Assembly (NCBI GenBank): GCA_013398615.1
Contig: VZSR01003803.1
Location: forward strand, 10,208,072-10,272,071
Length of the DNA: 64,000 nucleotides
Source: Brachypodius melanocephalos
Lineage: Eukaryota > Chordata > Aves > Passeriformes > Pycnonotidae
Reading direction: 5' to 3'
Below the pieces are notes generated by a model. It ran no database searches, was not told the origin of the DNA, and was given only the letters and a program-made list of their open reading frames with translations. The translations under genes and the position numbers were made by a program. Of this stretch, positions 26,682 through 39,069 are shown one piece after another. Numbering within the stretch: position 1 is the stretch's first letter; each line of letters opens with the position of its first letter.

Positions 26682-29109
26682 GCATGAAAGTTAACAGGAC
26701 AGACAATTTACTGTGAATCTTCACACATGCCCTCACTTAGTCAAATACAGTGGCAAAATGATGGCCAGTTGCTATGATACCATGATACCGTGGCTCCCTT
26801 CATTCAATTAAAATACTGAAGTCACTGTTCTGCCAGTAGTACACACTTGCCAACAATGTCAACACTCCTGTGGTTCTTATCTGCTATTCTTACATGGTAT
26901 GATCTCACTGCTAACATCAATGTGTGCATCTTGGAACGTGCATTTTCCAATTTGCTTCTGCTGTATTTTGCAAGAAATCATCTTCATACTGAATGAGGCT
27001 TTTGAGACACTGAATATTTTTGTCTAATATGGGTATGTAACCCTCTTGTACTGATGACGACGATCTTTTTTTCTGATGGTGTCTTTTGTACCTCTTAACT
27101 CATTTTGGAAAAGGCGAAATTTCCTCTGGAATTCATCCTCAGGAATTCTTTAAACAGGTAAGTCCTGACTGCAGGAAATGCAGTCCTTCAAAATCTAAAG
27201 CTGTCCTAAATGAATAATCCCTCTAAGTCTTGTTAGAATCAATTACTTGAGACAGGATACTGGATTTGAAAATAACACCCTTGTGTTTGTACGGTCCTTT
27301 GAAGGTGCAAAGTGCTGGATTTCCTCATCCCTGGCCACCACCATGAGTTTGGTGAATTCTCATCCAGAGTATAGCACATGTCTGGGGTTAAGATGTAGCA
27401 TTTTCAGCAGGAATTGGACATTAACAGGACTACTGTTATGTTAAGACAGATCAATGACAACATCCTGCAAAGAAGCCACACTTTGAGCTGTCAACAAATC
27501 AAGGACAGAGAAGAGCAAACGGCCAGTTCTCCCTCATGCTATTCAAACAACAAATGTGCCAGGCACACATGCTTGCAGCTGAGAAAATACAGGCATAAAG
27601 GTCTATTTTCCTTTCTGATTAAAACAATCGTTTTATCAGTTGAAGTCTGACAGCTTCCAGGAGCTTCTGTGTGTTTATATGGTCCCACTGCTCTGGTTCT
27701 GCTATCTTCCTTGCAAGAAGGTCTGTATTTTCCTGGCCATAAATCAATTCCTCATTCATGTTCCCAGTTGACTCTTTTTTTCACTTTTGAAATACATTCA
27801 AACCCAGTCCTCAAGTTCACAGTCAGGTTTTGCCAAAAGAGGCTGATCTAGTCAAATGGTCTTACTTTTGCCTTGCTTTCTACCTGATCCATACCTGCCC
27901 TTCCTCCTTTCCTGGACACAGTCTTTCTTATTTCAGTAAGTCCACTTCATCTTTAAAATCTCCCACTCAGTTTCCTCTTTTTCCTTCCTAACCATGCCAC
28001 CATGACTCTCTTGAGTTACGCAAATGCTTCCTTCCCTTCATTACCTTGTTAAAAATGTTTCCTTACTGCCATTCAGCCTCTTGAGTCCAGGTGAACCTGC
28101 ATTCATGTGACTGTAATGAACAAGTGACATGTGGATGCCTTCCTAGTAAATGGGGAAGGCTTCTTCTTTCATGGTCTGCTTGCCAATTTCGATACTGTTT
28201 GTCACAGCCCCTCTCTCCTTCAGTTTTGTAATTTTTTCTTTCATTTTAAAGAATATTTGCTTGTCTGGGGCTTCACCTACCTCTCCCACCATGGCATTTT
28301 GGTGTTTCTGCTGCCTTCTCTCTCTCTGTGGACTTGACTCTTCTATTATGTGTGTTTGCCTTACCCACAAAACCCCTTATTTCTGAACTTGGACTATATT
28401 TAAATTTCCTCTTTTGTCTTTGCTGCTGCCACTGTTTCATTGCCATTCCTGAATGATCCTGTATCAGTCCTTCCCTCTAGCATTCTCTAATGCCAAGCTG
28501 GTAAGTGATTCCTCTTCTCCCTGAAATCTCTGAATTTTGAATGGTTTTAAAAATTAAGACACAAAACAGAGAGACTCCTAATGAAGTTTAAAATTAAGAA
28601 AGTGGCATAGCAGAAAGATTGGGACCAATCTTAGTGTCTGAGACAAGAGTTAACATGGAAGGGGCATCAGACCTTCAGAAGATCTGCCAAGAAAAGCACA
28701 ATGTCAGGACCACAGCTTAGGGAACACTGGGGGACAATGCAGTCTGGGACAAATGACTGTGAAGCACTGGGTCATGTCAGGCTTGGCTGCTCTGGCTGCA
28801 GCCCCAGGCTCCCTGTGACTCACATGCTGCATTCAGCTGGTGCACCTCAGACATGAAAACCTGCAAGTTTTCCCACCCTGGAGGAAAAGAGATTGGGCGG
28901 ACAAGACTTAGTATTTAGTCAGTAAAGGTTGAGGGTTTTGGAAGGTGTGACAGGATGCCAAAGGCAGAAAAAGCTCTTGGTTTGATGCAAATATCAGAAC
29001 GAGTCTTTTAATTAGAGACTTTGGCTGTCCCTGGAGCAGGCAATGCTGCTTGTGAAACTGACCAGAACACCTTTTCCTTATTGCTAAGCTATCTGATTCC
29101 TGCTTTTAA

Positions 29110-29129
29110 TTTTTTTTTTTTTTTTTTTT
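29110..29129. repeat. Poly(T) tract
   Basis: Twenty T bases in intron 3. On the gene's sense strand this is a poly(A) run. No retroposon body was recognised beside it. Confidence 0.9.
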
Positions 29130-30802
29130 AATCCTTCACTATCTTCTGCTCTGAGTGCTGGGAGAATCCGAATGTAGCTGCTTACCACACTGCTTTGATT
29201 TTCTACCACGCCACCTTCCTTTCTTCATCAAACCTTGCTTAAGGACAGGTTAGGTCATGTGAATTAAGCAGCAGGTTGAGGATTGCTGGATTCTCAGGAG
29301 CCCTTATTAAATGGAAAGCATTCCTCCTCCCCATATAAAATTACTCTGAGATACTCCACGTCTCAGGATGCACCGAGAAGTAATAGCTCTTTTTAATGTG
29401 CTGTCATCTTATGTTGCTGTTCAAAAATTTTAACATCTTCCAAAGTAAAAAAAAAAAAAACCAAAAAAGGTGCATAGATAATCTCTTAAATTCCCTGCTT
29501 ATGTGAAGTTGGAGAAGTAATGTTAAAGACTTTAAGCAAGTCTTATCTAATTAGAACCTAGGACTTAATTAATTCTCTCCTGAAAGACGAGCCTCTGGCG
29601 GATAATTTTGTGAGGAGCATGCCTTGAGCAAAACACAGAAAATAGTTTTCTGTCAGAACTTAAGAAAACGGAAGTTTCATAATGTAGATTTTTACGTGTT
29701 TTGCACATGGGTTTTATTATAAAAAGTCTTTGCTTTCCAGCATAGACAAGGAATCAAAACTGAAATCAGAGAAAGCAGTAGAAGAACTGATAAAAGGTCG
29801 TATGATCAAGTTCTTCTTTCTTCAATGTGAACTCTACTTCATGTTCAACCACTTTATTAACCAAGACATGCCACTCTACCCCATTCCTTTCCTTTTGTAC
29901 TCTCAGCAATTACTGGGATTCCTTCAGTGGATTATCTAATAGCAGGGAAGGTATAGATGCACCATTATCACTCCTGTTGTCACATGAGATATATTACACG
30001 GAGTTTCAGGCAGAATATTTTGTCTTGGATACAGAAATGAATTATCTATCCATTCTCTGAAAGAAGTGACAAGCTAAACCAGAAGTACAGCAGTAGACTC
30101 AAGCAGCCTCAAGATCAGCTTCAGCTCAAAATTAATCATTCCTTATGATCTTTGTGAATCTGTATTCCCACTGGTAAATCTTTTTTTGATCGTTTTAACT
30201 CTTAAAGGCATTTATTTATTGACTTATTTAAAAAAAAAAACAAAACCTTAAGCAGGCTGCTGCACTACTTGTGCAGAAAAGTGTAGTAAAAACCAGCTGT
30301 TTAATTCAGAGTGATAGCAGTGAGTGCAAGTATCAGGATCAACTTCTTATTTTTCCCATTTTCACTTTCTGATTGCTCTTCCAATTTTGTTTGTTTTCTT
30401 CTGAGCTGAACAGGCAAGTAATAAACTGTTTAAGCCTAGAAATTTGAGCAAACTTTGACTGGTCAATATTCTTTGCATGGGAAAGTAATTGAATTTTACT
30501 GTGGTGTCTTACTCCTGTTTGTGACTAATGCTCTCCTTTTTATCATAAGAGCGGTGACCTATATACAGGGTGTTCAGCAGAAAGCTACTCCCTGTAAAAT
30601 TCCAAATATGGATCCAAACTCAAAGTTCCTCCTTCCTCCATTCCATTAATTTCTTTATGGCTCCCTCATCCATAAAACTTCATTTTTAAACAAGCCAAAA
30701 TTACTTTGTATTTAACGCATTGCTACATTTTTCATGCATAAGCTTATCTTAGGACAAATGCTCTTATATTCTGTTTAATACCACAGATGTGTAGGTATGT
30801 AA

Positions 30803-30830
30803 AAAGATGTATATGTAACCTTACATCTTT
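30803..30830. repeat. Small inverted repeat
   Basis: AAAGATGTA (30803-30811) and its reverse complement TACATCTTT (30822-30830) form a 9-bp stem with a 10-base loop inside AT-rich DNA. It is too short and AT-rich to call a functional RNA. Confidence 0.5.
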
Positions 30831-31236
30831 ATATATATGCATGTTTATACAAATACTTATACATATGTTCCTAGTTTTTTGGTAGCCCTTGTTTCCAATA
30901 ATGATTTCAGTCAGCGTTCCAAAGTATGTATTTCATTTAGGATTAACCAAACAATTAGTAAGGCAATAGGAATTTATTCTTATAAATGTATAACAAATAT
31001 GTGCCTTTTACAATAAACTTAAAATAATGTTTGCAATTAGCAAATGAAATCCAACATTTTCTAGCTGTCTCATTAAAATGAAATTAGATGCAGAGTTGGG
31101 AATTTTAATTCCAAACATTCACCTTTATTGTTGAAACATGTTCTTGAATGAGTTCCTAGACCATTTCACTAAGTGTGCATGCAAATTAAGTTATAAAACA
31201 TTGGATCCAATCTTGTTAACATTCCTTCCCAGGAAA

Positions 31237-31280
31237 GAAAGAACTTCAGAAGGAAACACTGAAAGAACTTCAGAAGGAAA
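31237..31280. repeat. Two-copy 24-bp tandem duplication
   Basis: A 20-bp block, GAAAGAACTTCAGAAGGAAA, occurs at 31237-31256 and again at 31261-31280, a period of 24 bp. The perfect identity suggests a recent local duplication. Confidence 0.85.
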
Positions 31281-31373
31281 AAGGGGATTATATAAATTTA
31301 TCTTCCTCTACTTTATGGATTTCTACCCAGTTTGTTGTGAGTGATTATGTCCTTGGAGTAAAACATAATGTAA

Positions 31374-31498
31374 CAATCCCACCCCCCCAAACAATCAAAC
31401 AAGCAAAACAATAACCAAACCAAAATACAAATAAACAAACAAAACACACCAAACCAAAACACAAACAAACCAAACAACCTAGAAACAAGCCCTCCACC
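31374..31498. repeat. A/C-rich low-complexity tract
   Basis: About 120 bp made almost only of A and C (CAAA, ACAAAC and CCAAACC motifs) with very little G or T, beginning with a run of C bases. The PDGFD sense strand is therefore G/T-rich here. It looks like a decayed simple repeat. Confidence 0.75.
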
Positions 31499-34400
31499 CT
31501 AGAATATCTCAGTGCCTTCTATAATACAATTTAATATTTCTAATGCAACTTAGTCAAGAAAAGCATTTTAAAAATGAGAAATAATGGCTGTAAGTGATAA
31601 CAGTAAGAAGGAATTTTAAACAAGTTTGCAATCAAGTGAGGCTCATGCATAATAGCTGTCTAGGTCTTGCTCCAGACCATTTTTGCTCTGGATCTATGAA
31701 GCTTAAAGAAAAAGGCAATTTTTAAAGAGGTTCAAGGGAAGCAATTCTCTATGTGGATACCCAGACTAAGCCAACAAATTGCCCAGCTACAGCTGGAGGC
31801 TTTGAATGTGAAGTGTTGAGTGTAGAGGTCAGTGTCCAGCTGTGCACACCTACCTCTGCCTGCAACCAGCACAGAGAAGAGACTTTTCTAGAGAGGTTAG
31901 GACACTTTTGACTCTTAGGCGACTTGAGGTCAGCAGTGGGAAGTGGGACACACTCAACTCATTAACAAACTCCTGGAGTCAGGTCCATCCTGGAGCTCCC
32001 ACTGCAGGGAGTGCTGTAACTTTCTGAGAGAAGAGCAGATCTGGGACAGGCAGCAGGCAGCAGCACTCTGGACCTGTCCTGTGCCTTCAAGATCACCATC
32101 ACTGCTCCCCCGCCAGCCTTCCGAGACCCTCAGACCCACTGAGGGGAGAGCAGAGGTGCCAAGACACAGAGGATGAGGGAAGAAGAGGATGAAGAAGGTG
32201 GAGGGAGACAGCCTTGGCAAGCAAAAGTTGCTAAATGCTGTAATTAGATGGTCAGACTTTATTTCACAGATTTTTCTCCCTTGTCCCCAATCTTATATTG
32301 GAACAGTTGAATATTCGGACGTATCTGTATAGTTTTCAACCTTATACTGTTAAAGACCATCCTTGTATCTTTTTGGTCCAATTTTCCAGAATCAGTCTGA
32401 GTTCTAACCCCATCGAGCCCTTTCATCCTACATGGGATGTTTACTTTCCATACCTTGTTTCACAAGGGCAAATGCGATGAAAGTGATACAAGTCTAATTT
32501 ACATCTTCTCTAGAAAAATAATCCCCTTTTGTTTCTCCAAATGGTACTGAAATGTGAAGTTAATAGAAAAACGCAAGTATACAAAGATAGTGAAGGATAT
32601 TCCTGCTAAGCTCTGTGGTGCCTTATTTGTGCCTCATGTAGAGTGCTGATCTAAGTAAAAGCTTGATCTTCATCAGATGTAGTGAACTTCACTGTTTTCT
32701 GTGAAGATTTACAAATGAGAGGCCAAAGAGTCAGGCTGCAAGGCTGCTTGGCTGCATGAGTAACTGTGAGAAATTCATCCAGTCATTCTGGCATGATGCA
32801 CAGAAGATGGAGCTGATCAACAAATTCCATATCACTTGCTTTATTTTCTATGGAAAATTATCAGCATCTGGTATACAAATAAACAACTACCATGCAGATC
32901 CAAAGTCCAAACATAAGAAAATGCAAGGGAATTAAGATATTTGCACACATCTGGTGCACCATGTTCCAACAAAGGCCCCAGAAGCAGCCCTTTGTTGGAC
33001 AAGGTTATGAAGGGAAGGAAGAAAAGGCTAATGTAAAGGTCCTTAATTTCATCTCATAGAAAATACCATATGTTTTTGCATGCTTCATTAATGCTCCCTG
33101 GTTTACCAACTAGAAACACACAGCCAGTCCAACCTTCAGGGGTCAGCAGTGCTCAGCATATCCATGAACTGTGCTCTAGGCGACTGTGGGGACTGTGGAA
33201 CAAGGGCTGACTCTGCTCACTATCAATCCTGCAGTTCTGGGTTGGATGGTTTGGAATCTGAACACCAGCTAAGTACAAATCACCCCCCAACTCACAAATA
33301 CCACCAATCACCTCTACAGAGTTCTTCTCTGAAATAAAGCAGCATTTCATTCAGAGAGTGCACTTAGAGATTATTCTTGTAAACAGATTTGCTAGACTGC
33401 AAATTCTCTTTTAACTCACAATTTTGAAACAGGATAAATACAGTAGCCTTTTCAGAGCTTTCTAGTGCAGAGTCCTGTGTCTTATGAGTGATAAGATTTC
33501 TTTTTTGAAAGCCTAATGATATCAGACTATCTGTATATTCTCTGGAATAAAACTTGCTAAATGCAGCAGTTTCCGTGGCTGTGCTAAAATGCAAACAGTA
33601 TGAAGAAAAGCTGCTGCTTCACTCTCATTTTTATGCCCAGTGGTCTTTCATAAACTGTTCTGCCTGAATTTGAGTTTCAGTAGATTATCTTCAAATTAAG
33701 AGTTCAGGATGTACTTACAATTTAATGCCTTACTCCACTACAAGCCTAACAATTTAAATGCAAGGGAGCAAAATCTTTATAGCTTTGCTCTGTCTTGACA
33801 ATGTGCTGTTTATGGACTCTTTTTAGCATACACAGGCATACATGCATGCAAAGCCAAGAGGTGGAAGTGAAATTACTCAAACAATGAATCTTTCCTGTTA
33901 CAATATTATTGCTATTCCAGGTTTTCTTATTTTTGTTAAAGGACAGTGGATTGAATAAAAAGGGAAACAGAAGTGTGATGGATAGGAAAATATAATGATG
34001 ACAGTATAATAAATTATTGCTTACCATTTCCTGAGTGTTTGCAAAATCTGCCTCTTTCGAGCTACACTGCACCAAAAGCATTATAATATTAATCAGGGCA
34101 ATACAAAGGAATACATATTTGTATCAAAATCTACTTAAAGAGTACTGAGCATTCCTGCTCCCTAAAAACAAAACCAAAATAAAAACAAAGAAAGGTTTTC
34201 ATCTCATTGAAACAGTACATGATACACTACTAATGCTTCTGCATATACAGAAGTATGCAGATATCTGATTAACAATACAGTCTAAGCCTTAGTACACTGT
34301 CTTGCATGCAGACTTTTATTGCATACAGAATAAACTACTCTTGTATCTGAGAATCACGGCCACAACCCCCCAAGGTATTTTTATTTGACCTCAAATGAAC

Positions 34401-34729
34401 AGGGAAAAGAGGTTCAGAGAGCAGCCATTTCTTTGCCATTTCTGCAGCATCTCTCAATGCAGTGGCAGTGCAGCTTTAGTGTAGAAAGTGTTAGTGCTTC
34501 TGAAACATGTTATTAGAGTGTATCTTGAACTGAACTTGACTTTATTTTATATTTAATGACACAATGTCAAAAATACCTTGATCTGCATTAATGCAGTTGC
34601 TGGAATAAAATTACTTTCAGTCATTTAGTATTTTGATCCCATGGTTAGCTACACCATCCAGTCTTCAAGAACTGATGCTCTTTTACACTGTAAGCTGTCT
34701 CTTACCCCTACTACCCCTCGCAGACTTAC

Positions 34730-34910
34730 CACAAGAGAGTAACATATCTTGAATCCAGGTTTAGCCACAAAGTAGTCATCAGATTTGAAGGTTATCTTTA
34801 TGTGATTTGTTCTTGAAATTATTCTTGGAGGTACTTCCTTGTGCCCACACCACCGTCCTCGAATAACTGTACTGGTCTCTGATACATCTTCCACTTCCAC
34901 AAAGTCATAC
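34730..34910 (-). CDS. PDGFD: PDGFD exon 3: second half of the CUB domain
   Basis: Internal coding exon of 181 nt. It begins after a TCTTTTTCAG acceptor with one base that completes the Arg codon split with exon 2, then encodes 60 residues beginning YDFVEVED and ending KICYSLV, and stops at a phase-0 GTAAGT donor (34729-34724). It matches human PDGF-D residues 111-170 with few changes. GRWCG holds the partner of the exon 2 Cys (human C109-C131 pair), and the FKSDDYFVAKPGF block is intact. The CUB domain folds over the growth-factor domain and must be removed for receptor binding. An extra Cys occurs in the last CUB strand (KICYS against human KIYYS, position 166). Exon length and both phases equal the human arrangement. 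Confidence 0.97.
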
Positions 34911-37900
34911 CTGAAAAAGAATAAATATGAAGAATCAATTTTTGCTGACTCTGGTTATAGAGGGTGCTTGAAAATTGACAGGAGCACAGCTGGAGACACA
35001 AAGACAACTTTGCCCTGTTCTCCACCCCAAAACATCAGACTCAATATTACAAATGGTGGACAAGTTAGTGTGTCACAAAACACAAGCTACTGCAAGCTAC
35101 TGCCTGAGTGCTCAAATGACTGATTTCCGTGCTCCTGAAACATGACAGTATTTGCTACCACATTAAAATAGCAATAAGAGGCACTTGCATGTGCTTAGTA
35201 TACAGTAAGCATACGCATTGCGTTTCATGTGGTGGGTAAATAATTTAGAGACCTGATAAAATATTATTTAAGGCAGGCTGCCCAACCTGAGCAGCTGCAA
35301 GCACTTGTGTGCACTTTCTGGTGGCTGCCAAACTCCCTGCAGCAGCCACAGGCACCCGCCTGCTCTGTCAGTCAGAGGGCTACAGAGGGGCAGTCACGGT
35401 GCCAGGAGCAAAGGGAGATGCTGCAGGGACACAGGGTAGTGCATGCTACTGAAAGGTGCTTTTTAGGACCTTCCTTGTACGTGGAATATTGCTCTTGTAG
35501 CTGGTTTGGAAGGATTTATGTCTGCCTTTCAAGCAGGAAAGCATGGTGCTGCTCTCTGTGCTGCAGTGGGGAGTTCATGTGCATGCTGTCACCAGGGATG
35601 ATGCAACAGCACATCTCATTCTGCGAAATGTCACATCTTGGCCAGGCACCCGTGCCACAGCAGGAGTCCCTGAGCCCAAAGAGGGCTCTGCCAGGAGCAG
35701 AAGGCACTAAACCCTAGGGATGAAGGGACACAGTGGCAGCACTCACAGCTCCAGCCTGCGCGTTTACCTGCTCAGGTATAAATGACCATATAAATTAAAA
35801 AATGAGTACAGTTATTGAGCTGGAGAATAAACGGGACAGAGAATAAAGTTCTGCTTTTACTAAATCTATGACAAAGCGTCTCTCAATGTCTTTGGTGCCA
35901 GAATTAGGCCCCACACATTGCTGCCCACGAGGCAGAGGTGATGACAAGAGGGGCAGTTTGAGCACCATCTTCACAGTACAGTTAAGCCTTAAAACTCTGG
36001 AGGTCTTTACCAGGAATGTTTTCTATTATCAAAGCATCTGCTCCCTTCAAAGAGGGAGTTCAGAACTTTTAAGTGATTCTTGCTAGCAATGCACTGCTCC
36101 CCACCCCCAGGTCTGTGAGCCAAGCACCCTCCTCCTTGCCCAGCTGTGGGAGCTGAGTAGCTCTGTAAATAACAGACCTGCTTTTCTTTTTCTGCTGAGA
36201 GCCCATGAGAAAAGAACCACAAGTACTATGTGGTTTCAGAATATCAGCTCTGCTGCTTTTATATTCACCAATCCCAAATTGCACAGAACAGAAAATAACA
36301 GATCCACCATGACCACTTAAATCTGCCCAAACTCTGCTGAAATATTCTTTTTTTTGTAACACACCAAAATTTAGTTCCAGGCAGAGGTAAACTTGCCTCA
36401 ATCTCTCTCCACCATCCTCAGCCCCCACTCCCTGGTGCTGATGGCTGTGGTACCAAGCAGAGATCCAAAGCATCCACCCTGTCCCCTGGGCAGCACAGAA
36501 CTGTCAATGCCGATTGCAACAGTAGGGGTTGTGGTGTTCAGCAGGAGATAACATTGTAAGCTTTGGTGAAAGCTGTCCCAACTGGCTTCCCCACTTCTGG
36601 AAGCCAGAAGCCAGACTAAGCAGCAAAACCACAGAAAATCCATGGACTTTCAAGGATTGTATCTGCTTTCAACAGCAGATGCTTTGCTGCAGTGATCATG
36701 GAATAAGGTGTATTCTCAGTTGCTTCTGTGCATCCAAGGAGCCTCAGAGGCTGGGTAATTTAATTGCTTTTCAGAATCATCTCTTATCAATGCTAACTGC
36801 ACTTCTTGAACATTCTGTAAGACCTTGAATATTTCCTCCCCTTCTTCAGAAGCTCTGAAGAAATATAGCTCTGTTAAAATATAGCTTTTCATTCCTCAGC
36901 CTGAATGAATTTCAATCAGTTCAGTCTTAATAGTATGTAAATTACAATAATTAGCATTATTGAAAAATTGAAAGAAAACACTAGGACGTTTCTGGAGAAA
37001 AAAGCTTAAGGTCAAAAGCAAATACAAAAGCAAGGTAAGGTGCAGAGGTCCTGAATTACTTGTCCAGTATGCCCAGCCTTCAAGCATAATCTCGGCTCTC
37101 GGCATTCATTTCAATTAAAACAGTTCTGGCTGTCTCTCTAAAGCAGCACTGCAGGGATTGTCAGGGACTGAAGCTGCAGAAAGGATCTAGTTTTGAAAAA
37201 TATATTGAGCATTAGCAAAAAATCCAACTGCACACAGTACTTAACAGACTTAAAACCATCACAAGCTGTCTGACAAAAAAAAATCCTCACTCTGGAAGTA
37301 ATACCACCCAAATAAAAGTCTTCCAGAAACTCTAGGGAAAGCTTTACTGCAGAAAAGGATGTGGTATTTCTCCAGCTTCTATAGACACTATGGATGATGG
37401 AAGGTCCTTGCTTTTTCTCTGAATTCTAAATTAGCTGCTCTGGAAAAAGCAGGCAGACTGTCTTCCAAGATGCTCTCCAAGCACATAATGCCAGTAACAG
37501 CTTGACTTTCCCTCACTGTGCCACCACCTTTAATGGCTTTTGACAGAGAATACTTCATCTTTTTTCTTCCACAGTAAATTAGCCCTCTGTTTCAAAGTTG
37601 CAATGCTTTAAGGTCAGCCACAGTTTATCCACTATGTAAATATTAACAGGCTGCTTCTGTGTGCATTAGGCTCTGAATCTGGGAAAACATTTGGGGTACT
37701 GGGAGGTTACTGTTGTTACTGACTCTGCTGCTGATCTTGGACCAACATCACCACAGCAGACCTGCCAAGGAGCAGGGAAGGGGAGCCAGTTTTAGGCTGC
37801 ATTCTTTTATTACTACATGGAAAACAAACCTGCAGGAACGGTTCCCTCTATCAGTAATGCAGAAAATTTAACAAAGAAAAATGAGGAAAAAAACCCACTC

Positions 37901-37943
37901 TGTAAAATGCCTGCAGAGATGCCAAACCCTACAAACACAAATA

Positions 37944-38089
37944 GAAAAGAAAAGAAAAGAAAAGAAAAGAAAAGAAAAGAAAAGAAAAGAAAAGAAAAGA
38001 AAAGAAAAGAAAAGAAAAGAAAAGAAAAGAAAAGAAAAGAAAAGAAAAGAAAAGAAAAGAAAAGAAAAGAAAAGAAAAGAAAAGAAAAG

Positions 38090-38120
<31 letters not shown>

Positions 38121-38121
38121 G
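37944..38121. repeat. Long pure (GAAAA)n pentanucleotide microsatellite
   Basis: About 34 uninterrupted GAAAA units (170 bp), then one interrupted unit. On the PDGFD sense strand it reads (TTTTC)n, an unbroken polypyrimidine tract about 950 nt after the exon 2 donor. The open frames across it (Lys/Glu/Arg-rich on plus, Phe/Ser-rich on minus) are artefacts of the repeat. Its purity suggests that it is recent and length-variable. Confidence 0.97.
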
Positions 38122-38314
38122 GCTGGGTGTGCAGAAACACTAACAACCAAGTTCTCTGCATAGATAAGGTGTAAGTAACAACATGATCAGGCAGAGCTGG
38201 AGGCTGAGACTTGAGGATTTTAAGTAAGCAGCATCACAGCAATCTGCTTTTCGGAGGGCATGGGAATCCTGAGCCTGTTTTCTCCTACATAAAAGAGAGC
38301 TGAATAAAAGAAAT

Positions 38315-38371
38315 ATAAATATATGGATTCATAAATATATGGACTTATAATCCATATAAATACATGGATTT
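38315..38371. repeat. Degenerate 16-bp AT-rich tandem repeat
   Basis: Units of the form ATAAATATATGGATTC occur at 38315-38330 and 38331-38346, a partial unit at 38347-38355, and another (ATAAATACATGGATTT) at 38356-38371. Intronic and AT-rich, with no coding meaning. Confidence 0.75.
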
Positions 38372-39069
38372 ATACTGTTTTAGTGAATGTTGACAAGATT
38401 CACCTCTGTAGTCTACTAATGCAAAACAGTTTATCCACCTAGGTTAATCAGCCATATCATCTGAGCTGAAGGTCACTTTTGCTTAAAAGGAGAACCAAAG
38501 CAACTGGGATATAGTAGGGTAGGCTTTAATAGATTTATAGATACATCAGCATGCATCAGCACACTGATGTTTGTGGACCTATATTTAAAAGTTTTAGAAG
38601 GAATTGTACCAGTGAAGAGTAAAAATAAAGATAAGCAAGTAATTTGAACATAATTATATTTTTCAATGCATTTTTATCTGTCCCTCACACCACAACATAA
38701 ATGCTTACCTACTCTCTCAAACCTTCTAGAGCCCTCCACCTACTGAAAAAAAGGTTTCTTGCCTGGCTGAAATGCAACAGAGGTGATAGAGGACAAAATC
38801 CTGTTAAAGTAGTACCTATGCTGTTAGATAGCTGGATCTGAACATACAGATGTTGTGCTTAAAATGTTAATAAAGGACTAAAACCTGACAAAACTGCTTT
38901 GGGTCCAGTTTATTTATGAACTCAAAGATCAATTTCAGAAAGGTCTGTCCTCCTTGCAAGGACATCCTAGACCCGGCCAGAGACACCCCGGCTTTGCTTT
39001 GCAATCTCATGCCAGTGAGCTCAAAGTTGGTCCTGAGGAACCCTTCGCCAACTTTCACTTGCCACTCAC

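Larger units (their letters stand above)
10227..34729 (-). other. PDGFD intron 3
   Basis: A complete 24503-bp intron between exons 3 and 4, with GTAAGT at 34729 and CTCTTAG at 10227. It contains a TTA-rich microsatellite (10454-10502), an ERVL-type solo LTR (26234-26681), two homopolymer tracts (21872-21896, 29110-29129), a 31-bp duplication (19696-19757), a 24-bp duplication (31237-31280) and an A/C-rich tract (31374-31498). GC-richer patches at about 13380-13560, 17350-17830 and 31990-32220 are unassigned. A stretch around 16640-16740 faintly resembles old CR1-type DNA. The remaining DNA is AT-rich and I see no exon or RNA gene in it. Confidence 0.85.
34911..39069 (-). other. PDGFD intron 2
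   Basis: A complete 4159-bp intron between exons 2 and 3, with GTGAGT at 39069 and TCTTTTTCAG at 34911. It carries the (GAAAA)n array at 37944-38121 and a degenerate 16-bp repeat at 38315-38371. A GC-richer patch at about 35280-35770 has no recognisable origin. The 130 bp next to exon 2 (38940-39069) are also GC-richer than the surroundings. No other exon is seen. Confidence 0.85.

Noticed and set aside
37817..38174. Lys/Glu/Arg-rich and Phe/Ser-rich frames of about 100 codons
   Set aside because: Produced by the pentanucleotide repeat, which is open in several frames.
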